Below are positions 48,567-56,783 of a DNA stretch of 64,000 nt, piece by piece. The stretch is taken from assembly GCA_020637295.1 (NCBI GenBank), contig JACJWF010000002.1, forward strand, positions 186,001 through 250,000, given 5' to 3'. A program made the translations under genes and the position numbers. The DNA is from Acidimicrobiaceae bacterium (lineage in GTDB: Bacteria; Actinomycetota; Acidimicrobiia; Acidimicrobiales; Ilumatobacteraceae). The notes beneath the pieces were generated by a model. That model did no database searches and was not told where the DNA came from. It was given only the letters and a program-made list of their open reading frames with translations. Each line of letters opens with the position of its first letter. Position 1 is the stretch's first letter.

Positions 48567-49184
48567 GTGAGCGACGCCTCCATTCCCTCTGCCACGCCCC
48601 AGGTCGGCGCCGAGAGCGTGCGCGCCATCGAGGCGATCGTCATGGTGGCGGTGGATCCCGTGCCGTCCGACCAGTTGGCCCAGCTGCTGGAGCTGCCGGT
48701 CGCCGTCATCGAGGGGTTGTGCGGCGAGCTGGCCGACGCCTATGCCGAGGCCGGCCATGGCTTCGAGCTGGCCAAGGTGGCGGGTGGCTGGCGGTTCCAG
48801 AGCCACCCTGACCTGTCGCCCTACGTGGAGCGCTTCCTGCTCGACGGCCAGCGGGCACGGATGAGCAGTGCCGCGCTGGAGACACTGGCGATCATCGCTT
48901 ACAAGCAGCCGCTGTCGCGTGCCCAGATCGCCAGCATCCGTGGCGTGGACCCGGACGGCGTGCTGCGCACCCTGCACGCCCGCGGCTACATCGGCGAGGT
49001 CGGGCGGGACACCGGCCCCGGCCAGGCCATCCTCTACGGCACCACCCCGGCCTTCCTGGAGAAGCTGGGCCTGGCGTCGCTGGCCGATCTGCCACCGATC
49101 GCCGAGTTCGTGCCCGGCGCCGATGTGGTGGAGGCGCTGGAGCACGGCCTGCGCATCGATCCGCCGGCCGACGCCCGTGCCTGA
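48567..49184 (+). CDS. scpB: segregation and condensation protein B
   Basis: This is the dimeric winged-helix partner of ScpA and SMC. The 205-residue protein shows AIEAIVMVAVDPVPSDQLAQLL, FELAKVAGGWRFQSHPDL, SSAALETLAIIAYKQPLSRAQIASIRGVDPDGVLRTL, and YGTTPAFLEKLGL. The GTG start is seven bases after the scpA stop. The end overlaps rluB by eight bases. Confidence 0.94.
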   Translation: MSDASIPSATPQVGAESVRAIEAIVMVAVDPVPSDQLAQLLELPVAVIEGLCGELADAYAEAGHGFELAKVAGGWRFQSHPDLSPYVERFLLDGQRARMSSAALETLAIIAYKQPLSRAQIASIRGVDPDGVLRTLHARGYIGEVGRDTGPGQAILYGTTPAFLEKLGLASLADLPPIAEFVPGADVVEALEHGLRIDPPADARA

Positions 49185-49968
49185 CCAGCGGCGGCCGGAG
49201 AAGCCGCTGTGGGAGCAATGGGCCGACCAGTCGGCTGCCCTGCCGCAGGGCGAGCGCCTGCAGAAGGTGTTGGCCGGCCGTGGCTGGGGCAGCCGCCGGG
49301 TGTGCGAGGAACTGATCGATGCCGGCCGGGTGACGGTGAACGGCGAGGTCGCCCGTCTCGGCCGCCGGGTGGACCCGGATGTGGACGTGGTGGAGGTGGA
49401 CGGCGCCCCGGTGGGTGTCAAGCCGGGCCTCGTCCACTACCTGCTCAACAAGCCCGCGGGCGTGGTGACGACGGCCAAGGACACCCATGGCCGGCCCACC
49501 GTGGTGGACCTCGTGCCCGCCGAGCCCAGGGTGTTCCCGGTCGGCCGCCTCGATGCCGAGACCGAGGGTCTGCTGTTGCTGACCAACGACGGTGAACTGG
49601 CCAACAGGGTCGCCCATCCTCGCCATGGCGTGGAGAAGGAGTACCTGGCGGTGGTCCGTGGCCACCTCAACGGCGGCGCGCTCCGCCGGCTGCGCGAGGG
49701 CGTGGACCTCGACGACGGCCGTACTGCGCCGGCGAAGGTCAGCCAGCCCGAGCCCGGAATGCTGCGGATCACCATCCACGAGGGGCGCAACCGCCAGGTG
49801 CGGCGGATGTGCGAGGCGGTCGGGCACCCGGTGGAACGCCTGATCAGGGTGCGGATCGGGCCCCTCCGGGACGGTGCCCTGGCACCGGGGGAGTGGCGCG
49901 AGCTCACCCAGGCGGAGTTGAAGGCCCTGGTGGAAGCGGTGGCCGGGGCACCCCGGCCGGTACGCTGA
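49177..49968 (+). CDS. rluB: 23S rRNA pseudouridine synthase RluB-like
   Basis: The 263-residue protein has an N-terminal S4 domain (RLQKVLAGRGWGSRRVCEELI, GRVTVNGEVARLG) and the RsuA/RluB catalytic domain with YLLNKPAGVVTT, the active-site aspartate in VGRLDAETEGLLLLTNDG and the I-EGRNRQVRRMCEAVGHPV signature. The expected target is U2605 (E. coli numbering) in 23S rRNA. The GTG start overlaps scpB, and the longer upstream frame is a shadow. Confidence 0.92.
   Translation: MPDQRRPEKPLWEQWADQSAALPQGERLQKVLAGRGWGSRRVCEELIDAGRVTVNGEVARLGRRVDPDVDVVEVDGAPVGVKPGLVHYLLNKPAGVVTTAKDTHGRPTVVDLVPAEPRVFPVGRLDAETEGLLLLTNDGELANRVAHPRHGVEKEYLAVVRGHLNGGALRRLREGVDLDDGRTAPAKVSQPEPGMLRITIHEGRNRQVRRMCEAVGHPVERLIRVRIGPLRDGALAPGEWRELTQAELKALVEAVAGAPRPVR
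49961..49966 (+). promoter_or_regulatory. -10 hexamer TACGCT before tyrA
   Basis: TACGCT overlaps the end of rluB and stands eight bases before the tyrA GTG at 49975. An internal, leaderless start inside the long operon is likely. Confidence 0.5.
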
Positions 49969-49974
49969 CCGTTC

Positions 49975-51039
49975 GTGTCGGGGAGTCGACGGGCGAACGT
50001 ACTGGGCCTCGGCCTGATCGGTGGTTCGATCGCCCGCGCCCTCAGTGAGCGGGGCTGGCACGTCTCCGGCGACGACCGGGACGATGGCCGTGCGGCCACC
50101 GCCCAGGAGCGTGGCTACATCGCTGCCCTCGGGGTGGACCCGACGGCGGAGATCACGTTCGTGGCCACCCCCGTGCTCACCGTGGCGGACCAGGTGAAGC
50201 GGGCGCTCGGTGAGACGTCCGGCCTGGTCACCGACGTCGGCAGCGTGAAGGCTGCGGTGGTCGGGGCCGTCGACGACCCCCGGTTCGTGGGCGGTCACCC
50301 GATGGCCGGCAGCGAACTGGAGGGCCTCGACGGCGCCGATGCCACGATGTTCGAAGGGGCGGTGTGGGTGCTGACGCCCAGCGCCTCCACTGCCGACGAA
50401 ACGTTCAGCGCCGTGGCCGCCGTCGTGGTGGAACTGGGCGCCGACGTGGTGGCGCTGCCCGCCGACCGGCACGACCAGACCGTCGCCGTCATCAGCCATG
50501 TGCCGCACCTCACCGCGGCGACGTTGATGGGCTTGGCCAGCGAGCGCGCCGAGGAGCACGCCGCCCTGCTGCGCCTGGCCGCCGGCGGCTTCCGTGACAT
50601 GACCCGCATCGCCAGCGGCCAGCCGAACATCTGGCTGGACATCTGCGCCGAGAACCGCCCCGCCATCCTCTCGGCGCTGGACGGCCTGATCGCCGGGCTG
50701 TCGGCGATGCGCGACGTGGTGGACCACGACGACCGCGGCGAGTTGCTGCGCCGCCTGGCCCGCGCCCGCGACGCTCGCGCCAACCTGCCGGTCCGCGGCA
50801 CCCAACCAGGGGAGCTGGCCGAGGTCCGCATCCCCATCCCGGACCGGCCAGGTGCGGCTGCAGAGGTGTTCACGCTGGCGGCCGAGCTGGGCGTCAACAT
50901 CGCCAGCTTCGAAGTGGTCCACAGTGTGGAAGGCAACCGCGGCGTCGCCGTCGTGCTGGTGGACGCCAAGGTCGTGGAGCTGTACCGGGGCGGGCTGATG
51001 GCCCGTGGGTACCGGCCCGCAGTGCAGCGGTTGAGCTGA
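49975..51039 (+). CDS. tyrA: prephenate dehydrogenase with C-terminal ACT domain
   Basis: It oxidises prephenate to 4-hydroxyphenylpyruvate for tyrosine synthesis. The 354-residue protein has the nucleotide-binding VLGLGLIGGSIARAL (residues 9-23), TDVGSVKAAVV, GGHPMAGSELEGLDGAD with the catalytic histidine region, SHVPHLTAATLMG, and AAGGFRDMTRIASGQP. It also has a C-terminal ACT domain (residues about 283-354: IPIPDRPGAAAEVFTLAAELGVNIASFEVVH) that probably binds tyrosine for feedback control. The GTG start follows a TACGCT hexamer. It is directly upstream of aroA. Confidence 0.92.
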   Translation: MSGSRRANVLGLGLIGGSIARALSERGWHVSGDDRDDGRAATAQERGYIAALGVDPTAEITFVATPVLTVADQVKRALGETSGLVTDVGSVKAAVVGAVDDPRFVGGHPMAGSELEGLDGADATMFEGAVWVLTPSASTADETFSAVAAVVVELGADVVALPADRHDQTVAVISHVPHLTAATLMGLASERAEEHAALLRLAAGGFRDMTRIASGQPNIWLDICAENRPAILSALDGLIAGLSAMRDVVDHDDRGELLRRLARARDARANLPVRGTQPGELAEVRIPIPDRPGAAAEVFTLAAELGVNIASFEVVHSVEGNRGVAVVLVDAKVVELYRGGLMARGYRPAVQRLS

Positions 51040-52307
51040 TGGACGTCTATCGCGTCGCCCCGCTGGGTGCCCCACTTGATGCCGTGGTGGAGGTTCCGGG
51101 CTCGAAGAGCATCGCCAACCGGGCGCTGGTCTGCGCTGCCCTGGCGGAGGGGCCGAGCACGCTCACCGAGGTGCCCGATGGTGACGACACCGAGGCGATG
51201 ATCGACTGCCTGCGGGCGCTCGGGCTGGAGGTGGAGCGCGACGGCACCACTGTCAGCATCGGCGGTGGCGTGGGCCAGTTCCGTCGTGGCCCCGTCACCC
51301 TGCCGGCCCGCCTGGCCGGCACCACGTCGCGCTTCATCACCGCCGTCGCCGCCCTCGGGCCCGGCCCGTACGTGGTGGACGGGCTGCCCCCGCTGCGCCG
51401 CCGGCCCATGCGTCCGCTGCACGAGGCGTTGGCCACCATGGGGGTGACGATCCGTCACGGCGAGGAGCCGGGTCACCTGCCGGTCACCGTGGAGGGGCCG
51501 TTCGACGTCACGGTCGACGAGGTGTCGCTGCGCGGCGACATCAGCAGCCAGTACCTCACCGCCCTCATGCTCGTCGCGCCGTACCTGCCCAACGGGATGC
51601 GCTTCATGCTCACCACCCCGCTCGTGTCGCGCCCGTACGTGCGGATCACCGCCGCGGTGATGGAGGCCTTCGGGGTGCCCGGCGTCGAGTTGGGTGACCG
51701 GATCATCACGGTGCCGCCGGGTCGCTACGTCGCCCGCGAGTACGCGATCGAACCTGATGCCAGCTCTGCCGGCTACCCCCTCGCGGCCGCCGCCATCTGC
51801 GGCGGTACGGTGCGGGTGCCGGGGCTCACCGACCGGGCGCTGCAGGGCGATGCTGCGTTCTGCCGCGTGCTGGAACGGATGGGCTGTGAGGTGGTGCAGG
51901 ACGGCTTCGGCACCACGGTCAGCCGCCATGGTGAACTGCGCGGCATCGAGATCAACATGGTGGACCTCTCCGACCTGGTGCCCACGCTGGCCGCGGTGGC
52001 CCCGTTCGCGTCCTCCCGCACGGACATCCACGGGGTCGGGTTCATCCGCGGCAAGGAGAGCGACCGCCTCACCGACCTGTGTGCCGAGCTGCGCAAGGCC
52101 GGGGTGGACGCGGTGGACAACCCCGACGGCCTGATCGTGGAGCCCAGCGTCCCGCACACGGCGACCCTCTCCACCCATCACGACCACCGGCTGGCCATGT
52201 CGTTCGCGCTCGTCGGCCTGGGTGCCAGCGGCATCATCGTGGAGGACCCGGACGTGGTGTCGAAGAGTTGGCCCGGCTTCTGGGAGATGATCGAGGGGCT
52301 GCGGTGA
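51039..52307 (+). CDS. aroA: 3-phosphoshikimate 1-carboxyvinyltransferase (EPSP synthase)
   Basis: The 422-residue protein has PGSKSIANRALVCAALA (phosphate-binding lysine and arginine) at residues 18-34, DGDDTEAMIDCLRALG, LAGTTSRFITAVAALG, and DGLPPLRRRPMRPL, where other enzymes have D-G-x-x-x-L-R-x-R-P-M. It continues with GDISSQYLTALM, EPDASSAGYPLAAAAI, with the catalytic aspartate, RGKESDRLTDL and HHDHRLAMSFAL. In the first loop an alanine replaces the glycine of the class I LFLGNAG(T/A)A context (LAGTTSR), so it is nearer to class II or a divergent type. The start overlaps the tyrA stop by one base. Confidence 0.93.
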   Translation: MDVYRVAPLGAPLDAVVEVPGSKSIANRALVCAALAEGPSTLTEVPDGDDTEAMIDCLRALGLEVERDGTTVSIGGGVGQFRRGPVTLPARLAGTTSRFITAVAALGPGPYVVDGLPPLRRRPMRPLHEALATMGVTIRHGEEPGHLPVTVEGPFDVTVDEVSLRGDISSQYLTALMLVAPYLPNGMRFMLTTPLVSRPYVRITAAVMEAFGVPGVELGDRIITVPPGRYVAREYAIEPDASSAGYPLAAAAICGGTVRVPGLTDRALQGDAAFCRVLERMGCEVVQDGFGTTVSRHGELRGIEINMVDLSDLVPTLAAVAPFASSRTDIHGVGFIRGKESDRLTDLCAELRKAGVDAVDNPDGLIVEPSVPHTATLSTHHDHRLAMSFALVGLGASGIIVEDPDVVSKSWPGFWEMIEGLR

Positions 52308-52942
52308 CCACCACGCCCGACGTGGCGGCGTTCGACGTGGACGGCACCCTGACGGTGCGCGACTGCGTGCGCCCGTTCCTGCTGCGCGTCGGCGGCTGGC
52401 GTTCGCTCGCGTGGGCGCTGGCCCGCAGCCCGCGGGCCACACTGGCGGCGGCGGCACGGCGTGACCGCGATCGCTTCAAGGAGTTGTTGGTCGGCGGGGT
52501 GCTCGGCGGCCGGGAGGTCGCCACGGTGGAGCGCATCGGCGAGGAGTTCGCCGCCGAGGTGCACGGCGGCTGGCTGCGGCCGGACACCGTTGCCCGCCTG
52601 CGATGGCACCAGCGCATGGGCCACCGCATCGTGCTGGTGTCCGCGTCGCTCGGCCCGTACCTGCACCCGCTCGGCCAGCTCCTCGGCGTGGACGGTGTCC
52701 TGTGCGCCGAGCCGAGGCGGGCCGGCGATCGCTACGGCGACGGGCTGGAGGGGCTGAACTGCCGTGCCGCAGAGAAGGTCCGCCGCCTGGACGAGTGGCT
52801 GAAGGCGGAAGGCATCGATGGGGCCACGGTCTGGGCCTATGGCGACTCCGCCGGCGACCGCGAGTTGCTCGCCCGGGCGGACCACCGGCTGCTGGTCACC
52901 TCGGCGCCCGTCCCCGAGCAGCCGGAGGGTCGCGCCGCATGA
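52304..52942 (+). CDS. HAD-IB phosphatase, candidate DPPR phosphatase
   Basis: This 212-residue HAD subfamily IB protein has the nucleophile motif AFDVDGTLTVRD at residues 8-19, a helical cap, motif II LVSASLGPYL, a lysine in NCRAAEKVRRLDEWL and motif IV AYGDSAGDRELLARAD. It is SerB/CicA-like. Both ends overlap neighbouring genes (GTGA with aroA, ATGA with ubiA). The DPA pathway needs removal of the 5-phosphate from decaprenylphosphoryl-phosphoribose, and this phosphatase directly before the transferase is a good candidate. That is inference from position; a general phosphatase role is the alternative. Confidence 0.82.
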   Translation: MTTTPDVAAFDVDGTLTVRDCVRPFLLRVGGWRSLAWALARSPRATLAAAARRDRDRFKELLVGGVLGGREVATVERIGEEFAAEVHGGWLRPDTVARLRWHQRMGHRIVLVSASLGPYLHPLGQLLGVDGVLCAEPRRAGDRYGDGLEGLNCRAAEKVRRLDEWLKAEGIDGATVWAYGDSAGDRELLARADHRLLVTSAPVPEQPEGRAA

Positions 52943-53808
52943 TCCGCCACCTCCTCCGTGAGGCACGGCCCAAGCAGTGGGCCAAGAACGTGCTGGTGTT
53001 CGCCGCGCCTGGTGCGGCGGGCGTGCTGGACAACGGGTCGTCGGCCACCCGGGCGCTGCTGATGTTCGTGGCCTTCTGCGCGGCCAGCAGCGGCACCTAC
53101 TTCTGGAACGACCTGCACGACCGCGAGGCCGACCGCCAGCACCCGACGAAGTGCACGCGCCCCATCGCCTCCGGGGCGCTGGCCATGCCCGTGGCGTCCG
53201 CCGTCGGCACGGTGCTGCTCGTCGGCGGCATCGGTGGGGCATTCGCGCTCGGGTGGAAGCCAGGCGCCGTGGTTGCCGGCTACGTCACCCTGACCACCGC
53301 GTACAGCGTGTGGCTGAAGCATGTGGCCGTCGTCGATCTCGTCGCAGTCGCCGGCGGCTTCGTGCTGCGTGCCGTCGCCGGCGCGGTGGTCACCGACGTG
53401 CGGATGAGCATGTGGTTCGTGCTGTGCACATCGTTCGGCTCGCTGTTCATCGTCACCGGCAAGCGGTATGCCGAACTGCGCGACCTCGGTGCGGAGGCTC
53501 GCACCGTGCGGGCGACCCTGCAGCACTACACGCTGGGCTACCTGCACACCGTGCTGGCCGTCTCCGTGGGCGCGACGTTGGTGGCCTACTGCATCTGGGC
53601 GTTCGAGACCAAGGAGGTCAGCGGCTCCGACTGGCCGTTCTACGAGTTGTCCATCGTGCCGATGGCCACGGCCCTGCTCCGCTACACGCTGGTGCTGGAG
53701 CAAGGGCACGGTGCTGCGCCGGAGGAAGTGTTCGCCGCCGACCGCACGCTGCAGGTGCTGGGCCTGGTCTGGGTGGTGGTGTTCGGGCTCGGGGTGTACG
53801 TAGGGTGA
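52939..53808 (+). CDS. ubiA: decaprenyl-phosphate phosphoribosyltransferase (UbiA family)
   Basis: This is an integral membrane prenyltransferase-fold enzyme like M. tuberculosis Rv3806c, which transfers phosphoribose from PRPP to decaprenyl phosphate, the first committed step to DPA. The 289-residue protein has REARPKQWAKNVLVFAAP, the aspartate-rich YFWNDLHDREADRQHP plus the family-specific TKCTRPIASG, about eight membrane segments, and GKRYAELRDLG in the second aspartate-rich region. Downstream dprE1 and dprE2 support the assignment. It overlaps the HAD gene by four bases. Confidence 0.9.
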   Translation: MIRHLLREARPKQWAKNVLVFAAPGAAGVLDNGSSATRALLMFVAFCAASSGTYFWNDLHDREADRQHPTKCTRPIASGALAMPVASAVGTVLLVGGIGGAFALGWKPGAVVAGYVTLTTAYSVWLKHVAVVDLVAVAGGFVLRAVAGAVVTDVRMSMWFVLCTSFGSLFIVTGKRYAELRDLGAEARTVRATLQHYTLGYLHTVLAVSVGATLVAYCIWAFETKEVSGSDWPFYELSIVPMATALLRYTLVLEQGHGAAPEEVFAADRTLQVLGLVWVVVFGLGVYVG

Positions 53809-54557
53809 ACACCATGGCGACATTCGACGAGGTGCTGGCCGCGGTGGCTGGTGTGGAGGGCTGGATGAGCCCGGACCAGGCCCGACGCCTGTTCGACGCC
53901 GCTGCCGCCACCCGTCCGGGGGACCGGATCGTGGAGATCGGGTCGTTCCGCGGGCGCAGCACCATCGTGCTGGCCAGCGCTGCGCCCGACGGGGTGGGCA
54001 TCGTGGCCATCGACCCGCACGCCGGGAACGACCGTGGGCCGCAGGAGTTCGACGGCTACGCCGCCGAAGCGGCCACCGACCACGAGGTCTTCAACGCCAA
54101 CCTCGCCGCCGCCGGCGTCGCCCACCGGGTGCGCCATGTGCGGGCCTTCTCCGACGCAGCGCACGCACAGGTGGAAGGCGAGGTGGACGTGCTCTACATC
54201 GACGGAGCGCACCGCTACCGCCCGGCACGTGCGGACATCCGCGACTGGGGCGCCAGGGTGGCACCCGGGGGCACGATGCTGATCCACGACTCCTTCTCGT
54301 CGGTGGGTGTCACCGGGGCCATCATGCGCGAACTGCTGGCCGGCCGCCGATTCCGCTACGTGGGGCGGGCCCGCAGCCTCACGGAGTACCGCGCCGACCT
54401 GGATGGCAGCCCCCGCAGCCGGGCCGTCAACGCCCTGCGCCAACTGGCTCAGCTGCCGTGGTTCGCCACGAACGTGCTGCTCAAGGTGCTCCTGCTGCTG
54501 CGCCTCGGGCCCGTGCTGCGGCGGATCACCGGACGGGAGCCGGAATGGCCGTACTGA
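53805..54557 (+). CDS. class I SAM-dependent methyltransferase in the DPA cluster
   Basis: The 250-residue protein has the SAM-binding motif DRIVEIGSFRGRSTIVLA, the acidic strand end VAIDPHAG, and DVLYIDGAHRYRPARADIRDWGARVAPGGTMLIHDSFSSVG, the pattern of the methyltransf_24 type often linked to glycan or rhamnosyl modification. The C-terminus has a hydrophobic stretch (WFATNVLLKVLLLLRLGPVLRR) that may bind the membrane. The GTG start overlaps the ubiA stop (GTGA). An ATG nine bases later, seven bases after a TAGGGT hexamer, is the alternative. Its place between ubiA and dprE1 suggests an arabinan-related target, but none is known. Confidence 0.82.
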   Translation: MNTMATFDEVLAAVAGVEGWMSPDQARRLFDAAAATRPGDRIVEIGSFRGRSTIVLASAAPDGVGIVAIDPHAGNDRGPQEFDGYAAEAATDHEVFNANLAAAGVAHRVRHVRAFSDAAHAQVEGEVDVLYIDGAHRYRPARADIRDWGARVAPGGTMLIHDSFSSVGVTGAIMRELLAGRRFRYVGRARSLTEYRADLDGSPRSRAVNALRQLAQLPWFATNVLLKVLLLLRLGPVLRRITGREPEWPY

Positions 54558-55918
54558 GCCAGGTGGCCCGGCGCACGCTCACCGGCTGGGGGCGCACCAA
54601 CGCCACCAACGCCGACGTGGTGGCCGTGGCGAACCATGAGGTGGCTGCCGCGCTGGGCGCTGCCGGCGGCCGCGGCGTGCTGGTGCGCGGGCTCGGCCGC
54701 AGCTACGGCGACTCGGCCCAGAACTCGGGTGGCTTGGTCCTGCAACTCGAGGGCTCCGCCCACGAAGCGGTGCTGGACGAGGCCGCCGGCACCATCACCG
54801 TTCCCGCCGGGGTGTCGCTGGACGACCTGCTGCGCCGCATCGTGCCGCGCGGCTGGTTCGTGCCGGTCACCCCCGGCACGCGCTTCGTCACCATGGGCGG
54901 GGCGATCGCCAGCGACGTGCACGGCAAGGGGCACCACCTCACCGGGTCGTTCGGCAACCATGTGCGATCCCTGCGCCTGCTGCTGGCCGACGGGACAGTG
55001 GCCGACGTGGCGCCTCACCGCCGGGCCGACCTGTTCTGGGCCACCATCGGCGGCATGGGCCTCACCGGGGTCATCCTGGACGTGACGTTCGCACTGCTGC
55101 CGATCGAAACCAGCCGGATGACCGTGGACACCACCCGCCTGCCGGACCTCGATGCCGTCTTCGCTGCCATGGAGGAAGGCGATGCGGACTACCGCTACAG
55201 CGTCGCCTGGATCGACCCGGTGGGGCGTGGGCGGCACCTCGGCCGCAGCGTGCTCGGTCGCGGCGACCATGCCACGCTCGCCCAGCTCAGCCCGCGAGAG
55301 CAGCGCGACCCGTTGGCGTACGGACCGAAGGTGCTGGCCACCCTGCCACCCCTGCAACTGCCCGTCGGGTTGATCAACCGCACCACGATCAACGCGTTCA
55401 ACGAGGTCTGGTTTCGCAAGGCGCCGCGCCACCGGGAGGGCGAGGTGCAGACCATCGCCACCTTCTGGCACCCGCTGGACATGGTGGGCGGCTGGAACCG
55501 GCTGTACGGGGCCAAGGGCATGGTGCAGTACCAGTTCGTCGTGCCGTTCGGGCAGGAGGGCGCCATCCGCGCCGTGCTGGAGCGGTTGACGGAGGGTGGG
55601 GCGTCCAGCTTCCTCTCCGTGCTGAAGCGCTTCGGGCCGGGCAACCCGGCTCCGCTGTCCTTCCCGAGGGAAGGCTGGACGCTGGCCGTCGACCTGCCGG
55701 TGGCGATCCATGGCATCGCCGAACTGCTCCACGGGCTGGACCGCATCGTGCTCGACGCCGGCGGGCGCCACTACCTCACCAAGGACGGCCACACCACACC
55801 TGCCGCCATCGCTCAGGGCTACCCGCGACTCGAAGAGTGGAAAGCTGTACGACGCACGGTGGACCCGCAGGGCATGTGGCAGAGCGACCAGTCCCGCCGC
55901 CTGGGCCTCACCGACTGA
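54545..55918 (+). CDS. dprE1: decaprenylphosphoryl-beta-D-ribose 2'-oxidase
   Basis: This FAD enzyme oxidises decaprenylphosphoryl-ribose to the keto intermediate. The 457-residue protein matches DprE1 throughout: LTGWGRTNAT, RGLGRSYGDSAQN, the FAD-linked SDVHGKGHHLTGSFG (H126 equals Mtb H132), WNRLYGAKGMVQYQFVVP, FGPGNPAPLSFPREGWTLAVDLP, YLTKDGHTT (K413 equals K418) and VRRTVDPQGMWQSDQSRRLGL. The cysteine targeted by benzothiazinone drugs (C387 in Mtb, in ICVDFP) is alanine here (A381). The start overlaps the methyltransferase gene by 13 bases. Confidence 0.93.
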   Translation: MAVLSQVARRTLTGWGRTNATNADVVAVANHEVAAALGAAGGRGVLVRGLGRSYGDSAQNSGGLVLQLEGSAHEAVLDEAAGTITVPAGVSLDDLLRRIVPRGWFVPVTPGTRFVTMGGAIASDVHGKGHHLTGSFGNHVRSLRLLLADGTVADVAPHRRADLFWATIGGMGLTGVILDVTFALLPIETSRMTVDTTRLPDLDAVFAAMEEGDADYRYSVAWIDPVGRGRHLGRSVLGRGDHATLAQLSPREQRDPLAYGPKVLATLPPLQLPVGLINRTTINAFNEVWFRKAPRHREGEVQTIATFWHPLDMVGGWNRLYGAKGMVQYQFVVPFGQEGAIRAVLERLTEGGASSFLSVLKRFGPGNPAPLSFPREGWTLAVDLPVAIHGIAELLHGLDRIVLDAGGRHYLTKDGHTTPAAIAQGYPRLEEWKAVRRTVDPQGMWQSDQSRRLGLTD

Positions 55919-55979
55919 GCCCGGGGCGGGCGCCCGCGGGACCACCGAACGACACGGAAGATCGACCGACGAGGACAGC

Positions 55980-56741
55980 ATGGACAACGCACTCCACGAA
56001 CCACAGACCATCGTGCTGCTCGGTGGCACCAGCGACATCGGGCTGGCCATCGTCCGGGAGTTGCTCAGCCCGACGACCCGGGTGGTGGTGCTGGCCTGCC
56101 GCGACACGGCGAAGGGCGAGGTGGCGGCGGCGGGCCTGCGCAGGGACGGGCTGACGGTCGATGTGGTGGAGTTCGACGGGGCAACGCCGGCCACCCACCA
56201 GGCCGTCATGGACGGCATCGCCGCGCGTCATGGTGATCTGGACGTCGTGATCCTCGCCTACGCCCTGCTGGGCAGCGGCCAGGCCACGTCCCGCGACATG
56301 GCCGAGGCGGTGGAGGTGGCCCACGTCAACTTCACCGGTGCGGTCGCCTCGCTGGTGGCGGCCGGCAATGTGCTGCGCGCCCAGCGGCATGGCAGCATCG
56401 TGGTGCTCAGCAGCGTCGCAGGGGAGCGCGTGCGCGGTGCCAATGCGGTCTACGGCGCGACCAAGGCCGGCCTCGACGGCTTTGCCCAGGGTCTTGGAGA
56501 CGAACTGGCCGAGGACGGCGTGCACATGCTGGTGGTGCGTCCCGGCTTCGTCCGCTCGGCGATGACGGAAGGGCTGCCGGCCGCCCCGTTCGCCACCACG
56601 CCGGAGGCCGTGGCGACGGCAGCGGTGAAGGGCCTGCGTGGCCGTCGCCGCACGGTCTGGGTGCCGGGCCTGCTGCGGTTCGTGTTCATGGCGTTGCGGC
56701 ACACACCGGGCCCGGTCTGGCGGCGCCTGCCGCTCGGCTGA
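55980..56741 (+). CDS. dprE2: decaprenylphosphoryl-2-keto-beta-D-erythro-pentose reductase
   Basis: This short-chain dehydrogenase reduces the DprE1 product to decaprenylphosphoryl-arabinose. The 253-residue protein has the NAD-binding TIVLLGGTSDIGLAIVREL (residues 10-28), ILAYALLGSGQ in place of the usual N-N-A-G, the active site VVLSSVAGERVRGANAVYGATKAGLDGF with Y-x-x-x-K, and a hydrophobic C-terminus (LLRFVFMALRHTPGPVW). GAGGACAGC precedes the ATG. It follows dprE1 by 61 bases, as in Rv3790-Rv3791. Confidence 0.92.
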   Translation: MDNALHEPQTIVLLGGTSDIGLAIVRELLSPTTRVVVLACRDTAKGEVAAAGLRRDGLTVDVVEFDGATPATHQAVMDGIAARHGDLDVVILAYALLGSGQATSRDMAEAVEVAHVNFTGAVASLVAAGNVLRAQRHGSIVVLSSVAGERVRGANAVYGATKAGLDGFAQGLGDELAEDGVHMLVVRPGFVRSAMTEGLPAAPFATTPEAVATAAVKGLRGRRRTVWVPGLLRFVFMALRHTPGPVWRRLPLG

Positions 56742-56783
56742 CCGGCCCGCAGCGCCGGCCCCGCCGCGCCGCCCCCGGCGCGC

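Noticed and set aside
46979..48709. Open frame of 576 codons antisense to scpA and overlapping trpS
   Set aside because: Parts are out-of-frame readings of trpS; no conserved motif, and scpA and trpS explain the DNA.
50295..52457. Open frame of 720 codons antisense to tyrA and aroA
   Set aside because: Shadow of two well-conserved genes.
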